Shown: in pieces, positions 11,383-24,600 of the stretch | How positions within the stretch are numbered: position 1 is the first letter of the stretch | How the letters are laid out: each line of letters opens with the position of its first letter | Assembly: GCF_002865645.1 (NCBI RefSeq) | Contig: NW_020194685.1 | Coordinates: 3,063,363-3,127,362, forward strand | DNA: 64,000 bases | Direction: 5' to 3' | DNA from: Hyaloscypha bicolor E | Lineage: Eukaryota > Ascomycota > Leotiomycetes > Helotiales > Hyaloscyphaceae | Translations under genes and position numbers: made by a program | Notes under the pieces: model-generated | The model's input: the letters and a program-made list of their open reading frames with translations, nothing else | Database searches by the model: none | Told to the model about the DNA's origin: nothing

Positions 11383-12284
11383 ACGTGCTCAGGGGCTTAC
11401 AGCGATATTAGTAACAATCGTCTAAATCGCATTTTAAGCCGTGCGCAAAAAGGGTCAGGAACACCAAACCCACAACACAACCACATATCGACCGTATCAC
11501 CATTTATTAATAAAACTCTATAATATTAATTAAGATAGATGGGGGCAGTGGTGCGATTAATTTAAGCTACTATGGTCCTCTTCTGGACTTATAATTATTA
11601 AGTTAATTGAGATCGGGCAAAAATGCGATTTTCTAGCCTCGCGCGCCAAGCCTCGCCAAGCCCAGCCCCTCGATTTTTGATTTTTGTACCCCTCTGACTA
11701 CTTCTCTATATAACTTTTAAACTACGCTTCTAGGCTTAGTACTATAAGGCTTAAATAGCTTATATAAGTGCCCCCTTGCTCTCTTTAAGAGCTTTTACTA
11801 ATCTAATAAGATTTGGGACTATAGCTAGAGAATTAATACTATTTTACACCAAAATTAAGAGTAAAATCCGCCCTTTACTAAACCACATAACTAATCCGCT
11901 TCTAGCTAAAGAGCCCTCTTATATAAAGAAAGCCCTAGATACCTCCTTACTCTCTCTAAGAGCTTAGACTATTTTAATAAGATTTAGGACCGTGGCCGGC
12001 GAATTAATACTATTTTACACCAAAATTAGGAGTAAAATCGCTTTTTACTAAACTATATAATTAATATGCTTCTAGCTAAAGAACCCTCTAGGCTATGGAA
12101 AGCCCCAAATGCCCCCATTAATTTAAGCCTATTAGCGTTTCAATTAAGGCTATTATTATTGAGAAATCGTAGAAAATAATTTCGTGATTTTGGTGTTCGC
12201 GACCCTTTTCGCGCCCTTCCTGGCCCTCGCTTAAAATGCGATTTAGACGATTGTTACTAATATCGCTGTAGCTCCTGGGCATGT
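11383..12284. mobile_element. 902-bp non-autonomous inverted-repeat element
   Basis: The two ends are inverted copies of each other over some 85-95 bp. A 41-bp core at 11399-11439 is exactly reverse-complementary to 12229-12269, and flanking bases match imperfectly out to 11383 and 12284. There is no coding capacity. The interior holds a direct duplication of about 170 bp (11768-11937 and 11938-12107), and a third unit seems to start at about 12108. This has the structure of a MITE or a deleted DNA transposon. I found no clear target-site duplication and cannot assign a superfamily. Confidence 0.8.
11768..12107. repeat. Two tandem ~170-bp units inside the element
   Basis: Landmarks such as GAATTAATACTATTTTACAC and CTTCTAGCTAAAGA recur exactly 170 bp apart. 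Many differences between the copies are C/T or G/A, as RIP would produce. Confidence 0.8.
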
Positions 12285-12412
12285 TTCACCCCTATATAAG
12301 CTCCTCCGGAGCACCCAATTTATGCTCTTTAGAGAGCGCATTTTGCACTGCGTTAAAGTAGAAATCGGTGGACGCTACAAACCGACTAAGAGGATCCCCC
12401 CTCTGTGTCAAA

Positions 12413-12570
12413 TTAGAGCTGGATAGGATAGAAGCTAACCAGATTGTTCATCGACACTAGAGTATTGGGGTGCTCCTCCACAAGCGTTTTCTTCCACGCC
12501 TCAAGCACCTTCTCTTCAAGCTTTATAGCGTCATGCAGTCCACCGAGGTCTCTATAGCTACCGGCAAGCG
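12413..12570 (-). pseudogene. Fragment of a TPR-type STAND (NLR) gene
   Basis: The minus strand reads GLHDAIKLEEKVLEAWKK followed by TLVEEHPNTLVSMNNLVSFY and then TAA. This is one repeat of the kinesin-light-chain-like TPR found at the C-terminus of fungal NB-ARC/NACHT proteins. Only about one repeat survives and there is no upstream ATPase domain, so it is a relic. It lies between the inverted-repeat element and the large ankyrin NLR. Confidence 0.65.
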
Positions 12571-13042
12571 GGGAGATATTTAGAGAGGGGAGGCTGAGGT
12601 TGGTTGATGACTTGAAGACAAGTTGCCTTTATGAAAGTATTGAAAGTGTACATCTTGTCTGAAATTGTACTCTATCTAGTGAAGCAGCAAGAAAAGCATT
12701 TGAATAAAGCGAGTGCTCCTCACCAGTCCCCTGCCGAAGCGCCGCGATGATGTCGAAGACGACTGAAATTACGCCCCCCGTTGTTAAGGAAAACTCTGAG
12801 ATCGACGTGGTAAGATGTGACGAACGTGTGCATTCTGTAAGAGGTTTTAGTTTTGAACCTCCAGAAGTATACGTCTTGGTAGCAGTGCTATGTGTTGTGT
12901 ATCCCGGTGCGACATACCTGGTTGTCTCCAAGTCTAGCCCGAATCATTTGTGTTTCGCCCACTGCTCTTCTCTGAAACTGGCAATATCCCTCCCCTTCGA
13001 CCGAGTGGTAAACAATCATTAAACCCAAGAGATATGCAGGAA
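12571..13042. other. Region downstream of the ankyrin NLR gene
   Basis: No supported gene. A minus-strand frame at 12629-12931 has no recognised motif. It could belong to the same relic as the adjacent TPR fragment, but I cannot show that. Confidence 0.35.
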
Positions 13043-16000
13043 TCAAGTAGAAATTCCGCCCCCAGAAGCTCCCGTTGCTTGGCCACTTAAATTCAAAGCC
13101 GAAATCGACGCCGAGGAATCGTTTTCAGACTCGATGGCAGAATTCTTTAGTGGGGGGAGATTGACAGGCAAGGATGGTTGCCGTGTAATCGGAATGGCAT
13201 TGCCTGGTATGAGTCCTGAAGATGTATGGTCCGACGCCAGTAGCTTTGCTACCTGAGTATGACCTTTATCCAAAGCAAACATCCTTGGTGTCATCTTTCT
13301 CTTGTTGCTCGATAAAGGATCCGTGCCCCATCTCAGTAGCAGCCGGACAGTCTCCAATCTACCCTCCTCTGCAGCCCAAGACAATGCCGTCCGGCCAGCA
13401 TCATCTTTCCATTCGAGCATTTTGAGCGAGTTTTCTTTATTTTCTTCTTCAAGAAGTAGAAGATGTCTGAGAACAGTGGTCTGTCCTTTTTCCGCAGCAT
13501 GCGAGAATGGTGTCCTTCCGTTCCTATCTTTGTGCTTGTGATCAGCGCCATGATCTTTGAGTAAGCTTATGATGACGCAGTAGCCCTTTTTACATGCCCA
13601 TACGAGTGCAGTTTGATCTTGTCTATCTAGAGTGTCCACCTCGGCGAGACTGAGCTGCTCTAGTAGGTAATGAACCACGTCTTTGTGGCCAAATTCAGCA
13701 GCATAAGAAAGAGCCGTGCGACCATCTGTATCTCGATCATTTAGACTCAACTTGTATGAGTTCAGGAAAAGACGCAAAAGTGGCAGGTGGCCGTTTCTTG
13801 CTGCAATGATAACCATGGTAGCTCCGGTCTTGTCTTTGATCTTACAGGATGCGTTGGCTTCCAAAAGTCGTTGCACTGTGGCAAAATGGCCAGATATTAC
13901 CGCCAGAGAGAGTGCCGTTGCATAGTTTTTATCTCGGGTGTCAACGACTGTACCACCAGCACCGCTTTCTAAAAGCAATGCCACCACTTCATTCCAGCCT
14001 AGGTGCGCAGCAAACATAAGTGGTGTACGGCCTTCCCCCAAGGTAACAGAGTTGACATCTGCTCCTCGATTAATAAGCATCCGAACCATTTGGCACCGAA
14101 CGGCTTGAGATGAGGTTTTCAAATCCAAGAAAGTATCCGATTTCAAGACAGGGTGATCCTTTATCGAGTTGCCAGCGGCATAGGAAAGTGGTGTAGCATG
14201 ATCCACATCTTTACAGTCGAAGGTGTCGTCTGACCCAGAAGCCTCTAGCAGCTCGTTTAGAATCAATGGAGTAGAGTTCAAGGCCGCACTGTGAAACGCA
14301 GAGAATCCGGTCACCCAGGATCGGTATCGGAGATCCGCTTTAAGCTCAAGGAGTCGCCTGAGTTTAAACCGCTTTTCTGCTCCCGAACAAGCCAAAAGAT
14401 GAAGGGGCGTGATTCCTAAGAAATCAGCTTCATTGATAGACAAGTTCTCTTGGTGAAATTCCAAGACCATTTCAGTAATTGACGAGCGTTGATACTTGCT
14501 TGTTTCAGCCGAATCCCTATCATCTCCGCACATTAAAAACCAGGTACCAGATCTGTTGGCATCATTGCAGCATGTCAAATCGATTTTGGGGCTAAGCATC
14601 AGCTCTCGGACGGCTGCAGCGCTTCCTGAAATGGCGGCTTCCATCCAAGGTGTACGTTTCGAACGCCGACTTCTAGAGTTTGGATTCGCCTTCTTTTCCA
14701 GCAGTAATCTCACAATATTGCCCAGGTTCCTCTGGGCGGCAAGGGACAGAGCCGAGAACCCTTCGTTATCAGTTGCCTCGATATCAAGCTCTTTGGTTTC
14801 ACACAGGAGTTTTACTATTGGCAAACTCCCACAAGCTGATGCGAGCATCAAAAGATTTCGGTTGTGGGGTGGGAATGTTTGGGCGATGGAAGCGTGGGAG
14901 TCGAGCAGTAATTTAACAATTGCGGCGTCAGCCCCTTGCCCCATGATCGCGTGTGAAAGCGCGTTTTGACCCTTATTATCGCTGGCGTCAATGAATATCG
15001 AAAATGATTCGCATTCCCTAAGAAGGTACTTGGCAATATTCATATAACCGTCTCTGCATGCCAACATTAATGCCGAACGGCCTTGGTGATCTTTGTGATT
15101 GACTTCTACACCTGGTACCTCTCCAAGGAGCCTGACCAAGTACTCATCGCCGGTGATGACTGCTGATAGAAATATTGAGCTGCCATCGCCGCTTACAGCG
15201 TTTAGTTCAATATCCTGCTCTTCAAGCAGAAGCTTAACAATCTCTGCAAGCCTAAAATGAACGGCTAAATGCAATGGTGACATCATGTAGATTCGGTCGG
15301 CAGCATTGAGCCACTGCTCCCTTGAAGCAGCGTGATGTGATTGATCTGCTAATAAAAGCTTCACAATATGACAATGTTTAGACCAAGTAGCGTACCACAA
15401 AGAATTGGCTCCCTGGCAGTCTTTTGCGTATCGATTCAGGTTGGTCTTCAGTTCTGGTTTCGTCAAAAGTAGACGGACTGTTTCCTCGTCACCATTTCGC
15501 GATGCCCACAGCAAAGGCCCCATATCTCTATTCATATCTCTTTCGTTTACATTTTCTGGGCGCAGGAGTTGGCGGAGTATTTCACCGTTGCACGATTCAG
15601 CCGCGCGAGTCATGGGTGTCCATCCATGGCGGTCTTTTGACTTCAGCATGTTGTCATGATCCGGAAACCGCTGGAGAATAGTCCTGACTACTGCTGCATT
15701 TCCTCCCATAACGGCAGCAGTAAGAATGGACACTGTGCCAGGGTCTTCCGCAACAAGATCTTTATTCGGGATCGCTTTTTTCCGGGCGTAATCTAGTAGC
15801 ATAGTCGTAACCAGTTCGTGTCCACCAATGGCAGCAAGAATCAACGGCGTTTGGTGATCCAGATTTTTCCCTGTAAGGTAGTGCCCAGCATGCTCTAAAA
15901 TTTGGTTTAACACAAGGAAGTGACCCTGTCTAGCGGCGGCGTGTAGCAAAGAATTCCCACTTCTTGAAGAGCTTGCATTTGAATCAAAGCCCGAATTCAG

Positions 16001-19000
16001 CAAGAACTTCACAATCTCATAGTGTCCTGTTTGCACAGCTAAGTGTATCGGGATTTTGTCATCAATTGTCTTTGCTTGTAGAACAGTATAGTCATGCTTG
16101 ATGAGAATTTCAACAATATACCAGTGACCGAATTCGATAGCGATCAGCAGAGCTGTATAATTCGTAGCTGGCGTGGTAATATGGACATCAGCTCCCCGGC
16201 TAAGGAGAATATTGACAATCTCTTCATGGCCGTTCGTCGCAGCGAGTATCAAAGGTGTTTTGCCATCCGTTTTCTTGGGCGCGTTTGGATTATTTATCGC
16301 TGGGCTGTTATGGTCTAGCAAAAGCGTCATGATCTCGGTTCTGCCATTCTCAGCGGCTAGAGCAAGTAGTGGGTTCCCGCTGTTATCAAACATTTCCTCA
16401 TCCTCGATTTTCCCGCTTTGTATTAAAGCTGAGAAAACTTTGCTGTGTCCTTCAGTGACAGCCCAAGTAATTGGTGACCCCAGAGTTAGACCCTTGATCG
16501 TAGGATCCGCTCCATAACTTAGTAGCGCTTTGACCACAACCTCATGCTCAGAGGCTGCTGCCCACGAGAGAGGGGTCCGGTTATCAAAATCTCCAGAGTT
16601 GACATTTGCCACGAGACCATTTCGCCTCTTTGGGTCAAGTAGTTGTGTAACTACGTCGGAATGACCGTTTCCAGCAGCCCATGACAGTGGTGTGCGATAT
16701 GATCCATCCAGGGAGTCGACAATGATTTCAGGCATTTCTAGCAGTGACTTGAGGGCTTCTGTCATTCCATGACCAGCTACCCATGAGAGAAGATATCTGT
16801 CAGTCCCTCCTTTGCCTAGATCATAGGCCCCATGTTTGAGCAAAAGTAAAACGACGCTTTCGTGGCCTTTAGTAGCCGCGACCGAGAGCGGTGTCGCTCT
16901 ATTTGAATCCCTTTCATCGATATCTATTTTTTTACCGCCTGGTATAACACCATCCTCACCCAAGATGTACCTGATGGCTAATTCGTTGCCGCACTGGGCT
17001 GCCTGGTGAAGTGGTGTTGAACCATTCAACTGTTTGTGAGACACTCTAGCTCCAATCTGTATGAGGAATCTGACAGTCTCCGCGTGACTTTTTGAGTTTC
17101 CACAAGCAGCCAAGGACAGCGGTGTACATCCTTTCCGATCTTCTTTACGAAGAGTGGTCTTGTCCTGGTTCAAGAGAGCTTTGACAGCGGCTAGATGTCC
17201 GTTTTTGGCGGCGATATGGACCGGAAGCTGTCCGTTGTCATCCTCTAGAAATCCGAGTTTGTTCGTCTTGGATTTCTGTTATACTTGTGGCTTCTAGAAG
17301 GAATCCCATGATAGCCGCAATTCCCCCTCTTGCCGCGCGATGCAGAGGCGTTGAGCCTCTGTTGTCCTTTGAGCTCAAAGAAGCACCACCTTCTACTAAG
17401 GTGCGGACAAGGCTTTCATCGCCATCTATGATAGCCCGGTCCAAGTCTGTGATGCCAGAGTCGAGCTGTTTCGAGTCAAGAGAATGGAAGATTGCTCCAT
17501 GGCCTTTGTCGAAAGCTATTTTAGCAGCCGTTGACCAAGTCGAGTCAAGTATTTCGATATTTGCTCCATGATCAACGAGCAGCTCAACCATGGCCTGCAA
17601 TCCACTCTCGGCAGCAAGATGAAGCACCGTTCGGCCAGGTTTCTCGCCGTCCGTTCTGATATCAACGTTGGCACCTCTGCCTAACAATGCCAAGACAGCG
17701 GGTTCTTCATTTGCAATTACAGCTTTGTGTAGAGCTGCGAGTCCAGAATTATTCCGTAAAGTGGAATCTGCTCTAAATTCAAGTAGCACATCAATCGTCT
17801 TCGAACTTCCGGAATCAACCCTGTAGTGAAGAGCTGTATTGCCAGCGGTATCTTTTTGGTCAATCTCACCCTGTCGTTTTAGCGGCCCAATGTTTTCCAA
17901 GAGCTGTCTCAGTGCACGGGAATGCCCATTGTAGGCGCACATTTGCAAAGGCGTAGTAGTGCTCCCACTGGCGACGCGCGACGAAAACCTCCAGTAAGCG
18001 CAAGTCCAATTTCGATACCTCTGTGACGGTATCTTATACATCCCAAGAACTCTGTCAAAAAGCTCTTTGTCCATTAAATCCTCTGATTCTCGGACGTGAT
18101 GGGACCAATTAAGGCTCGCGTAACGAAGGAGAGGACGTTTGCTTAGTTGCAGGTCACCGTTTTCAGCCGCAGTTTGACTCAGAACTTCACCTAAACTATC
18201 AAGCCAGAGGTAGGATATGCATCCTTTCGCCAGCTCCAAGTGACACTCTGGTAGCTCCATAGCGTATTTTGACCTTGAAGATGGAAGAAGCAGATGTTTA
18301 CGGGCGGTATCGTGGAACAGGCGAACATGCGAAACTCCTTCTGTGTCTGTCACTGGTCGTAAAAATGAGCCATATACTCTTTGTTCGACATTACGGCCAA
18401 TATCATCCGCCTCTTTTTCTGCAAGAGATATTGTGTCTGGCTTGCTTTCCAGTGCCAACAACATGTTCAGTTCCGACACTGTAAAGCGGCCCTGGGCGGC
18501 AAGAACGAACTGGAGTAACTTTTTTGTTCTGGGCGGGAGTGAGTTGAAAAGAATTGCGTTAGGTGAATTATTGCTCATCGAAAGCTGAGACAACAATTTC
18601 TCATAGAGTCCTTCAAGGTCTGAAGGTATTGACTGGAGTACTAGGTCCCAAGTAGACCCGCTATACGGTTCTGGGTCATTCCTAATGGCCTGAAGAGTGA
18701 GTTGGGGCCAAATGAAAGTTCGATCGGCTCCCTTGCACAATAGAGCTTGCAACTTTTCAATGTCCTTCTTCTGTATCATGCTTTCTCCTGCCAGCATTTG
18801 CACTTCATTGCGAATGAAAGACCTGATATCATCCTCGATGGCTGGTTCATTTTCCAGAATTATTCTGCTCAAAAAGTGCGTTTCTTGTTCTGTGGAGGGC
18901 GGTAGTTCCCGCCAAATCTCGGGTCGACTTGTGAGAAGAATTCGAAAACACAAGTGACTATCTGTCAGGCGGTTCAATTTTGGAAGGATCGAAATAAGGC

Positions 19001-20879
19001 GTCTGAGCAGCTCGCCCCGCTTCAGAAGGTCGTTCAGTTCGTCTAATGCATCGATCACCCAGAATATCTGGCCAACTTTCAAGCCCTCGCAAATCTTGGT
19101 CCAGAAAGACCATAATGAATCCCATGAAATGGTCCCATTAGTCGCGTCCCAGTTTTCAATCGCGTAGTGGCACAACTCGAAATTATTCCCAGCCAATGCC
19201 TGGGAAACCATAGACCTCAGAAAATCGAATGGCGTTGATTTATCTCCCGTGAAAGAATATTTGCACACAATGGCATGGTCTTTGTTGAGAGTTTCAGCGA
19301 TGAAATTGGATAGGAAAGTTTTCCCAGACCCCGGGCTACCAGTTACCCATAACAGGCTTGCTCTTTGCGCAGTACCGTTCCACTCGATGTAATTTGGAGT
19401 TGAACAGATCCATTGGCACGTGCCTTTGGTGGGTTGTGTGAAATCGCTTGACGGGCCGTCGAAATCGAAGGCGTTCTTTCCTCGAAGGGTATCTAGTATA
19501 TCTCTCTGTTTTCTCTTCACTAAAATCAAAGTTGTTCAGCCCTAGATCAAATCTGCAGCACCATCTCGAAGATGTCTTACTTACTGTCTGCCAATGAGTC
19601 TTTTCTGATGAAATTCACCATATCCCGGATTGGTCGCCACACAGCACTAAACGCCTGGCTATTCTCATCAGAAAATCTACACATTGCCCTGTGATCTGCG
19701 TTTAGACCAATTTGTATCTCATTAGGCAAGCCTAACGTTGCAGTATCCTCGTCAACCACCTATAAAGCGTCAGAGATTTGCAGGTTGATCAAATAAGCGA
19801 CAAAGGAATACAAACACGAGACATGAGGCCGTCAGTCGTGTACATTTCGTAGAAACTCAAAATTCGGAGAATTTTAGCGCCACGCTCAACAAAGTCGGAG
19901 TTAATTTGCACCAAAGTCCTCGACTGTCTCTTAAGGTCGGCAAGCAGCTGTGTGCTCGATCCTACCCCTACCGTATTGAATAGTTCTTTTAGCATGGATG
20001 CCCACTTGGCCTTGTCTGATCCGCGATGTGGCGCGCCCATGAATATCAGACCCGCTGTACGGTCCAAAATATCCGAGTATACGATCCGTTTGTTGTGAGC
20101 CAAGATCAAAGCCTGAAAAGAATCAGATAAAATCGCATAACTCCGAGGTCTTTCTAGAGACATACCTTTTTGATGATTAAGCCTCCAAGACTGTGCCCCA
20201 AGAAAATGATAGGACGAGAGCGTTTCTAGACAGTGTCAGCTGGTATAACGCTTTAGTATAATTGATTTTACCTGTTCGGTATCCACGTGATTCTTGACCT
20301 CTTGAAGCAACTGGGCCGAAAAGTGTTCCAGCTCGTGTTCCCAGCCTGAACTGGCGATGATTGAGTTGTATCCAAAAGACAATACATGGATTCTGTCTAT
20401 TTTCTTTCCGAGGAAATCTCTAAGCCAGACCTTACCATCGGCCTCCCAGGTCTTTTCCCAATCACCTTGGAGGCCATGGACTGCAATGATGCTGAAGTAA
20501 ACGCGTCAGTCTGCGAGACACCTCAAACCAACGAAGATACGATAGAAACTCACTAAACCGTGTCAGGTTCATTTTTGTCTTCCGCTGGCCATTCCCAGAG
20601 GCCAGCCTTCTCACGCTGGCCCGTTGTGGCTAGTTGTGTCGTGATCGGAAATGTGGCAAGAGAAGTCTGATTCTAAGAATATGTGTGAGCACGATACAAT
20701 TCCCGGCTTCGTATTGGGTTGCGTACATTCGGTGTCGGCGAGACAGGCGGCGGAAATGACAGCCGTCGGGCGGATACCGGGGAGTTTCCGGTCCCCTCAC
20801 TTGATTTCCTGAAGAATCTCGTAATGCCCTGCCCTGAGCGTGGCCGCTGAGGGTTTGGGGAGCCGCTAGGTGAGCTCAT
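13043..20879 (-). CDS. NLR-like protein: serine hydrolase - NACHT - ankyrin repeats
   Basis: Eight exons on the minus strand: 20879-20727, 20672-20554, 20491-20272, 20225-20166, 20112-19816, 19759-19585, 19519-17285 and 17244-13043 (2486 aa, all phases consistent). Residues 1-90 are Ser/Pro-rich. Residues about 91-340 are a DUF676-like alpha/beta hydrolase: YIIAVHGLQGD, WLRDFL, nucleophile Ser176 in GHSLGG, then FMGAPHRGSDKAKW and the final LNADHRAMCRF. The NACHT ATPase follows, with Walker A GSPGSGKT (402-409) and Walker B FWVIDALDE (about 494-502). About 40 ankyrin repeats run from about 895 to 2420. The architecture is that of fungal STAND sensors: repeats sense, NACHT oligomerises, and the N-terminal domain acts, often in nonself recognition or cell death. 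That role is inferred. The last intron (17245-17284) is only 40 nt with a weak GTATAA donor. If it is not spliced, there is a frameshift and the gene is two pieces. Confidence 0.88.
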
Positions 20880-21688
20880 CTCGTGCTTTTCACCAGAAGT
20901 GCAAGGTGAATATCTCCGTTGCCGACAGCAGCTCGAGATTTTGCGTATACACTCAGGCAGCAGTCCAGCCAAAGGCAAACCACAAGGCAACCTACGAAAG
21001 AGAACTTTGGGGCTCCGAATAATGACACTAGCCTGATCCAATCTTGGTCATCGACTTAAGCAGGGAAAAAACGCCCTGGGGGCTTTACTGCTGCCGTCCG
21101 ATTAGCTGCCTGCAGCTGAACGCCTGCAGCCTTCGATCAATCAACGCTATCCGACATAATCAGAAAAAGCAAAACACCAGAAAGGGTTGGCAGCACACAC
21201 ACCAGAATCCACACGCTACCCGATCGTACCTTCCACCCGGTTACCACTGGTGGTTCGTGAAAGCAACTGGGCTACTCGTGTGTAGGTTAAAAAAAACCCC
21301 TACCCTGAAGTGTGTTTCTAGCACGTTCGCCTCCACAAAACCTTGAATTCCAGCTGTCTTATTCGTTAGTACCCCGTCTTGCGGCGTCTGTGGATCCAGA
21401 CAGGGCATGGGTTTATTTACCCAAGTCACCAAGTATAAGTGCATAGCCACGTGAATAAGTAAATCAAATATTTGTTGCGAGCCATCGCAGGAGTCTAGGA
21501 CGTCTTATGAGCCAGGAGCACTATCCCAAGGAGGACTCCGGGCTGGGGCAACCTTCCTATGACTCTAGGAACCCCAGAGTTCTCCGGGTGCTGGTTCAAA
21601 GTCAAGCGCTTCAAATGTGTCAGTGTCAAGGGAGAGTCAGTCTAGTTTTCTATTCAGCAATGTTCTAGTGGCTCCTCGTACAAGCTAT
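20880..21688. promoter_or_regulatory. Upstream region of the NLR gene and 3' flank of TBCD
   Basis: The two minus-strand genes face the same way, so this stretch holds the NLR promoter on its left and TBCD's 3' flank on its right. The frames present are short and unsupported. No repeats or RNA genes were seen. Confidence 0.35.
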
Positions 21689-24600
21689 CTATATCTTCAG
21701 TCCCATCGCCCCTCGGAGCGCAAGCTCATCCGCCTTGCCCGCCTTTGCCCAATTCACACCCTTTCCCACACCTTTGAGAACGAAGCACCTATTATTAAGG
21801 GGTCAGTATACTTCTTTGGGAGTAGAACATTCCAGGACTTGTTGGACATTGGGCACTTACTCATCGATAGCAGCATTTCTGATTGTAGGGAACCTGTGGA
21901 GTGCAAGACGGGCCAATTGTTCCAGCGCATCTGGGTCATTCAGGCCAGCAAAGACCTTAATACAAGCTTCCAATCGGCGGATGCCAATCTTGCCCTTGCG
22001 CTGCATCGCATTCTTGACCAGTCGGTTCAGGTCGTCGAAGCTGCGGTTCATCTTCTGCAGGTACCCCCAATCGAAGAGGAAGCTCAAGGCTTCGAGACAC
22101 GGAATGGCGACTCTGTCTTCGTTGGGCCGTGTCTCCAATATCCGACTAAGGGAGTCGTATACAATGGCTGTGTGTCCCATTTCACAGAACTCGGCAAGTG
22201 CGGCACGGCTTGCCCGTATCAGATCTTCGGATCCTGTGTCGGCTGAAGTGATATATCCTTCCATGAACTCCCTCGCCCATTCGACTGCGTCGTCCCGGAA
22301 CAATGATCCATGAGCTAGCCAGTCGCTTGTCTGCAGCTCTAAAAGGAACAAGAAATACTCCTTAGATGAGGTGGAGAAGGACTCGAATTTTGAGTTTGTG
22401 TTTTGTACAATGTCAGTGCGCCTTTTTAGCGCACACGCAACGGCTTTCTGTCCTTCAACGCGGACACGATCAAGCTTCTCCGATGCTGCTCGGAGAACTT
22501 TGCCAAACAGCTTCTTGAACGCGTCCAACTTAATCTCATCCAAGGTAGGGGTTCCCCAGATAGCACGCGCAGCTTTAGTAGCTTCGATGCGGACCAAGGA
22601 TCCAATGTCGCCACGCGCATTCGTCGTATAATTATCTAGACCCTCGCCGATCATGTTAACGAAATCAGCAGTATGTGTGTGGAGGGCGCTGCTGCTTGCC
22701 AAGCAGCTGAGGATCGTGGCTTGAATCTCGACCTCTTGAAATTCGGTCCATCGATGCCAAAAGGTCGATATGAGGTCAGCCGTTCGTGGGTGAGCGTAGG
22801 TGTCGCCATCGTCGTATTGCTCTAGGGATGATATGCCTGCCAACGGAAATATTTTGAAGAGAGCATGAATGTATGATTTTCCCTGATTCGTGCGACCACC
22901 TTTGACTGTCGTTGCTGCACGACGATTGAATTCCCATAAAGTATCCGAGCGTTGATGATCATGATTATCGATCAGCAGTACTAGATCCGCAGCAGCGACT
23001 GATGCCACCTATTTCCAAGGTGTTGGGGTCAGCGTTCGTCTTTCGAGGATTTTCGAGACTTGAATGTTCCACGCGCGGTTGGACATTGCGACAAAGATGA
23101 ATTAACACGAGAAGTTGGGACTTACCTCTACTGCGCCAATGTCGTTGAGGTCGAGTATATTGTAGAGCAATGGACGTATGAGCTTCATCGTCTGCGGATC
23201 GGGAAGGAAATCCTTCATATGAGCCATCTGGATGAATTTGACGGCGAGGCCCATTTCCGAATGATCAATTTCCGTTAAAAAGGAAGTGTTGTGAAGGTAT
23301 TCGAGGAGAGTGAGGTCAGCTTTTGAGGGTTCACAGCGAGATAATGAAAGGCGATTCCCAGAGTGTGTTCCGACGACTGCTAGTGATTCGTATTGCCGAA
23401 AGACGCAATCAGCGCGCAAAATTGGACAAACAGCTATGATGATCCGGCTGCACGACTCTGCCATCAAATCGAGTTTTCTAAAACTGCTCCAATACATGTT
23501 GACCTCTACCAAGGCCGAGCGTACCTGAGTCAGAGCGATGGAGACAATGTGGGCAAGGTCGCATCTTCCGAAATTTGGGCTCGTATGCACTTCGAGTTCT
23601 GCACCAGCAGGAACAACCAGTTGAAAAAGCCTGGGGTATTCTAGGCCAGAATCAATTAAAGATGCGATGCGTTCCGTAGTGCATTCGTAATTGAAATTCT
23701 CAATGATAGCCGCCAAGGCGAGTATCAGACCATGTCGTTCCTCGACCTCCCGAGCTGCAAGAGCTTTCAGACGCTCTCCGACGATGTCCATTGCATCATT
23801 CACCACTTTCCAGGTGTCGCCCGGCTTCGTAATACTCGTCATTTGTTTAGTCAAGACAAGTTTCCCAATAGCGTCGGCAGCCACACGTCGTGCAGTCGCA
23901 TCCCCATCTCGGATTCCACGCCAGCCGAGCAATGCATTGAGGAGACCATGGTAGTAATGACCCGACAGTTCGCCAGCTTGCAATGCAACTTCCAGTACAG
24001 CCCTTGACCGAAGAGCCACAGCATGGTAGTCAACGACTTGGACAATTTTGATGCCTTCTACTATGATATTCGGATGGCGTCCGATAAGCTCCTGGAGTGC
24101 AGCAGATGATCCTCGCCGGATGTTCCCTGCTGGATCAAGTGATGCGGAGACGACCAATTCAGTTGCCAGTATCTGCAATGCCGAGGACTCATTGATTGGA
24201 CCACCACGGATAAAGACATCATCTTTGAGCTTGAGCCTCTGTAAGTCAACTGTTGTGTATCTGCGGGCCATTGCCCAGATGCCGAAGCACGACGCATCAC
24301 GAACATTAGTGCCAATTGAAGATCCGGAGGTAGACCGCTGTTCAAAAACCAAGCCCAGGCGAAGAGCATCGAGAATAGGAGGTAACTCGCCTGGGGGTAT
24401 AGAGCGACGATACAGGAGATGTGCCATGGTGAGCATGAGGCCATGCCATTCCAGCGGATTCACACGAGACAAGTCCCGTGTCTTCCTCTTGTGGCCACCT
24501 TTTTGCACGTACAAAGTGTTTTTCTGGAGACTTTCAAGAACGGCGGTTGCAACCTGAACGGCCATTTCTTCAGGTAACTTCAACGTAATGACACTCAAAG

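Noticed and set aside
14496..14969. Plus-strand open frame of 157 codons
   Set aside because: Antisense shadow of the ankyrin exon, where regular codon use opens the opposite strand. No independent signature.
21617..22246. Plus-strand open frames of about 200 codons
   Set aside because: Antisense to the last exons of cofactor D. No start context or family signature.
23910..24560. Plus-strand 169-codon frame at 24048-24557
   Set aside because: Antisense to the main exon of cofactor D.
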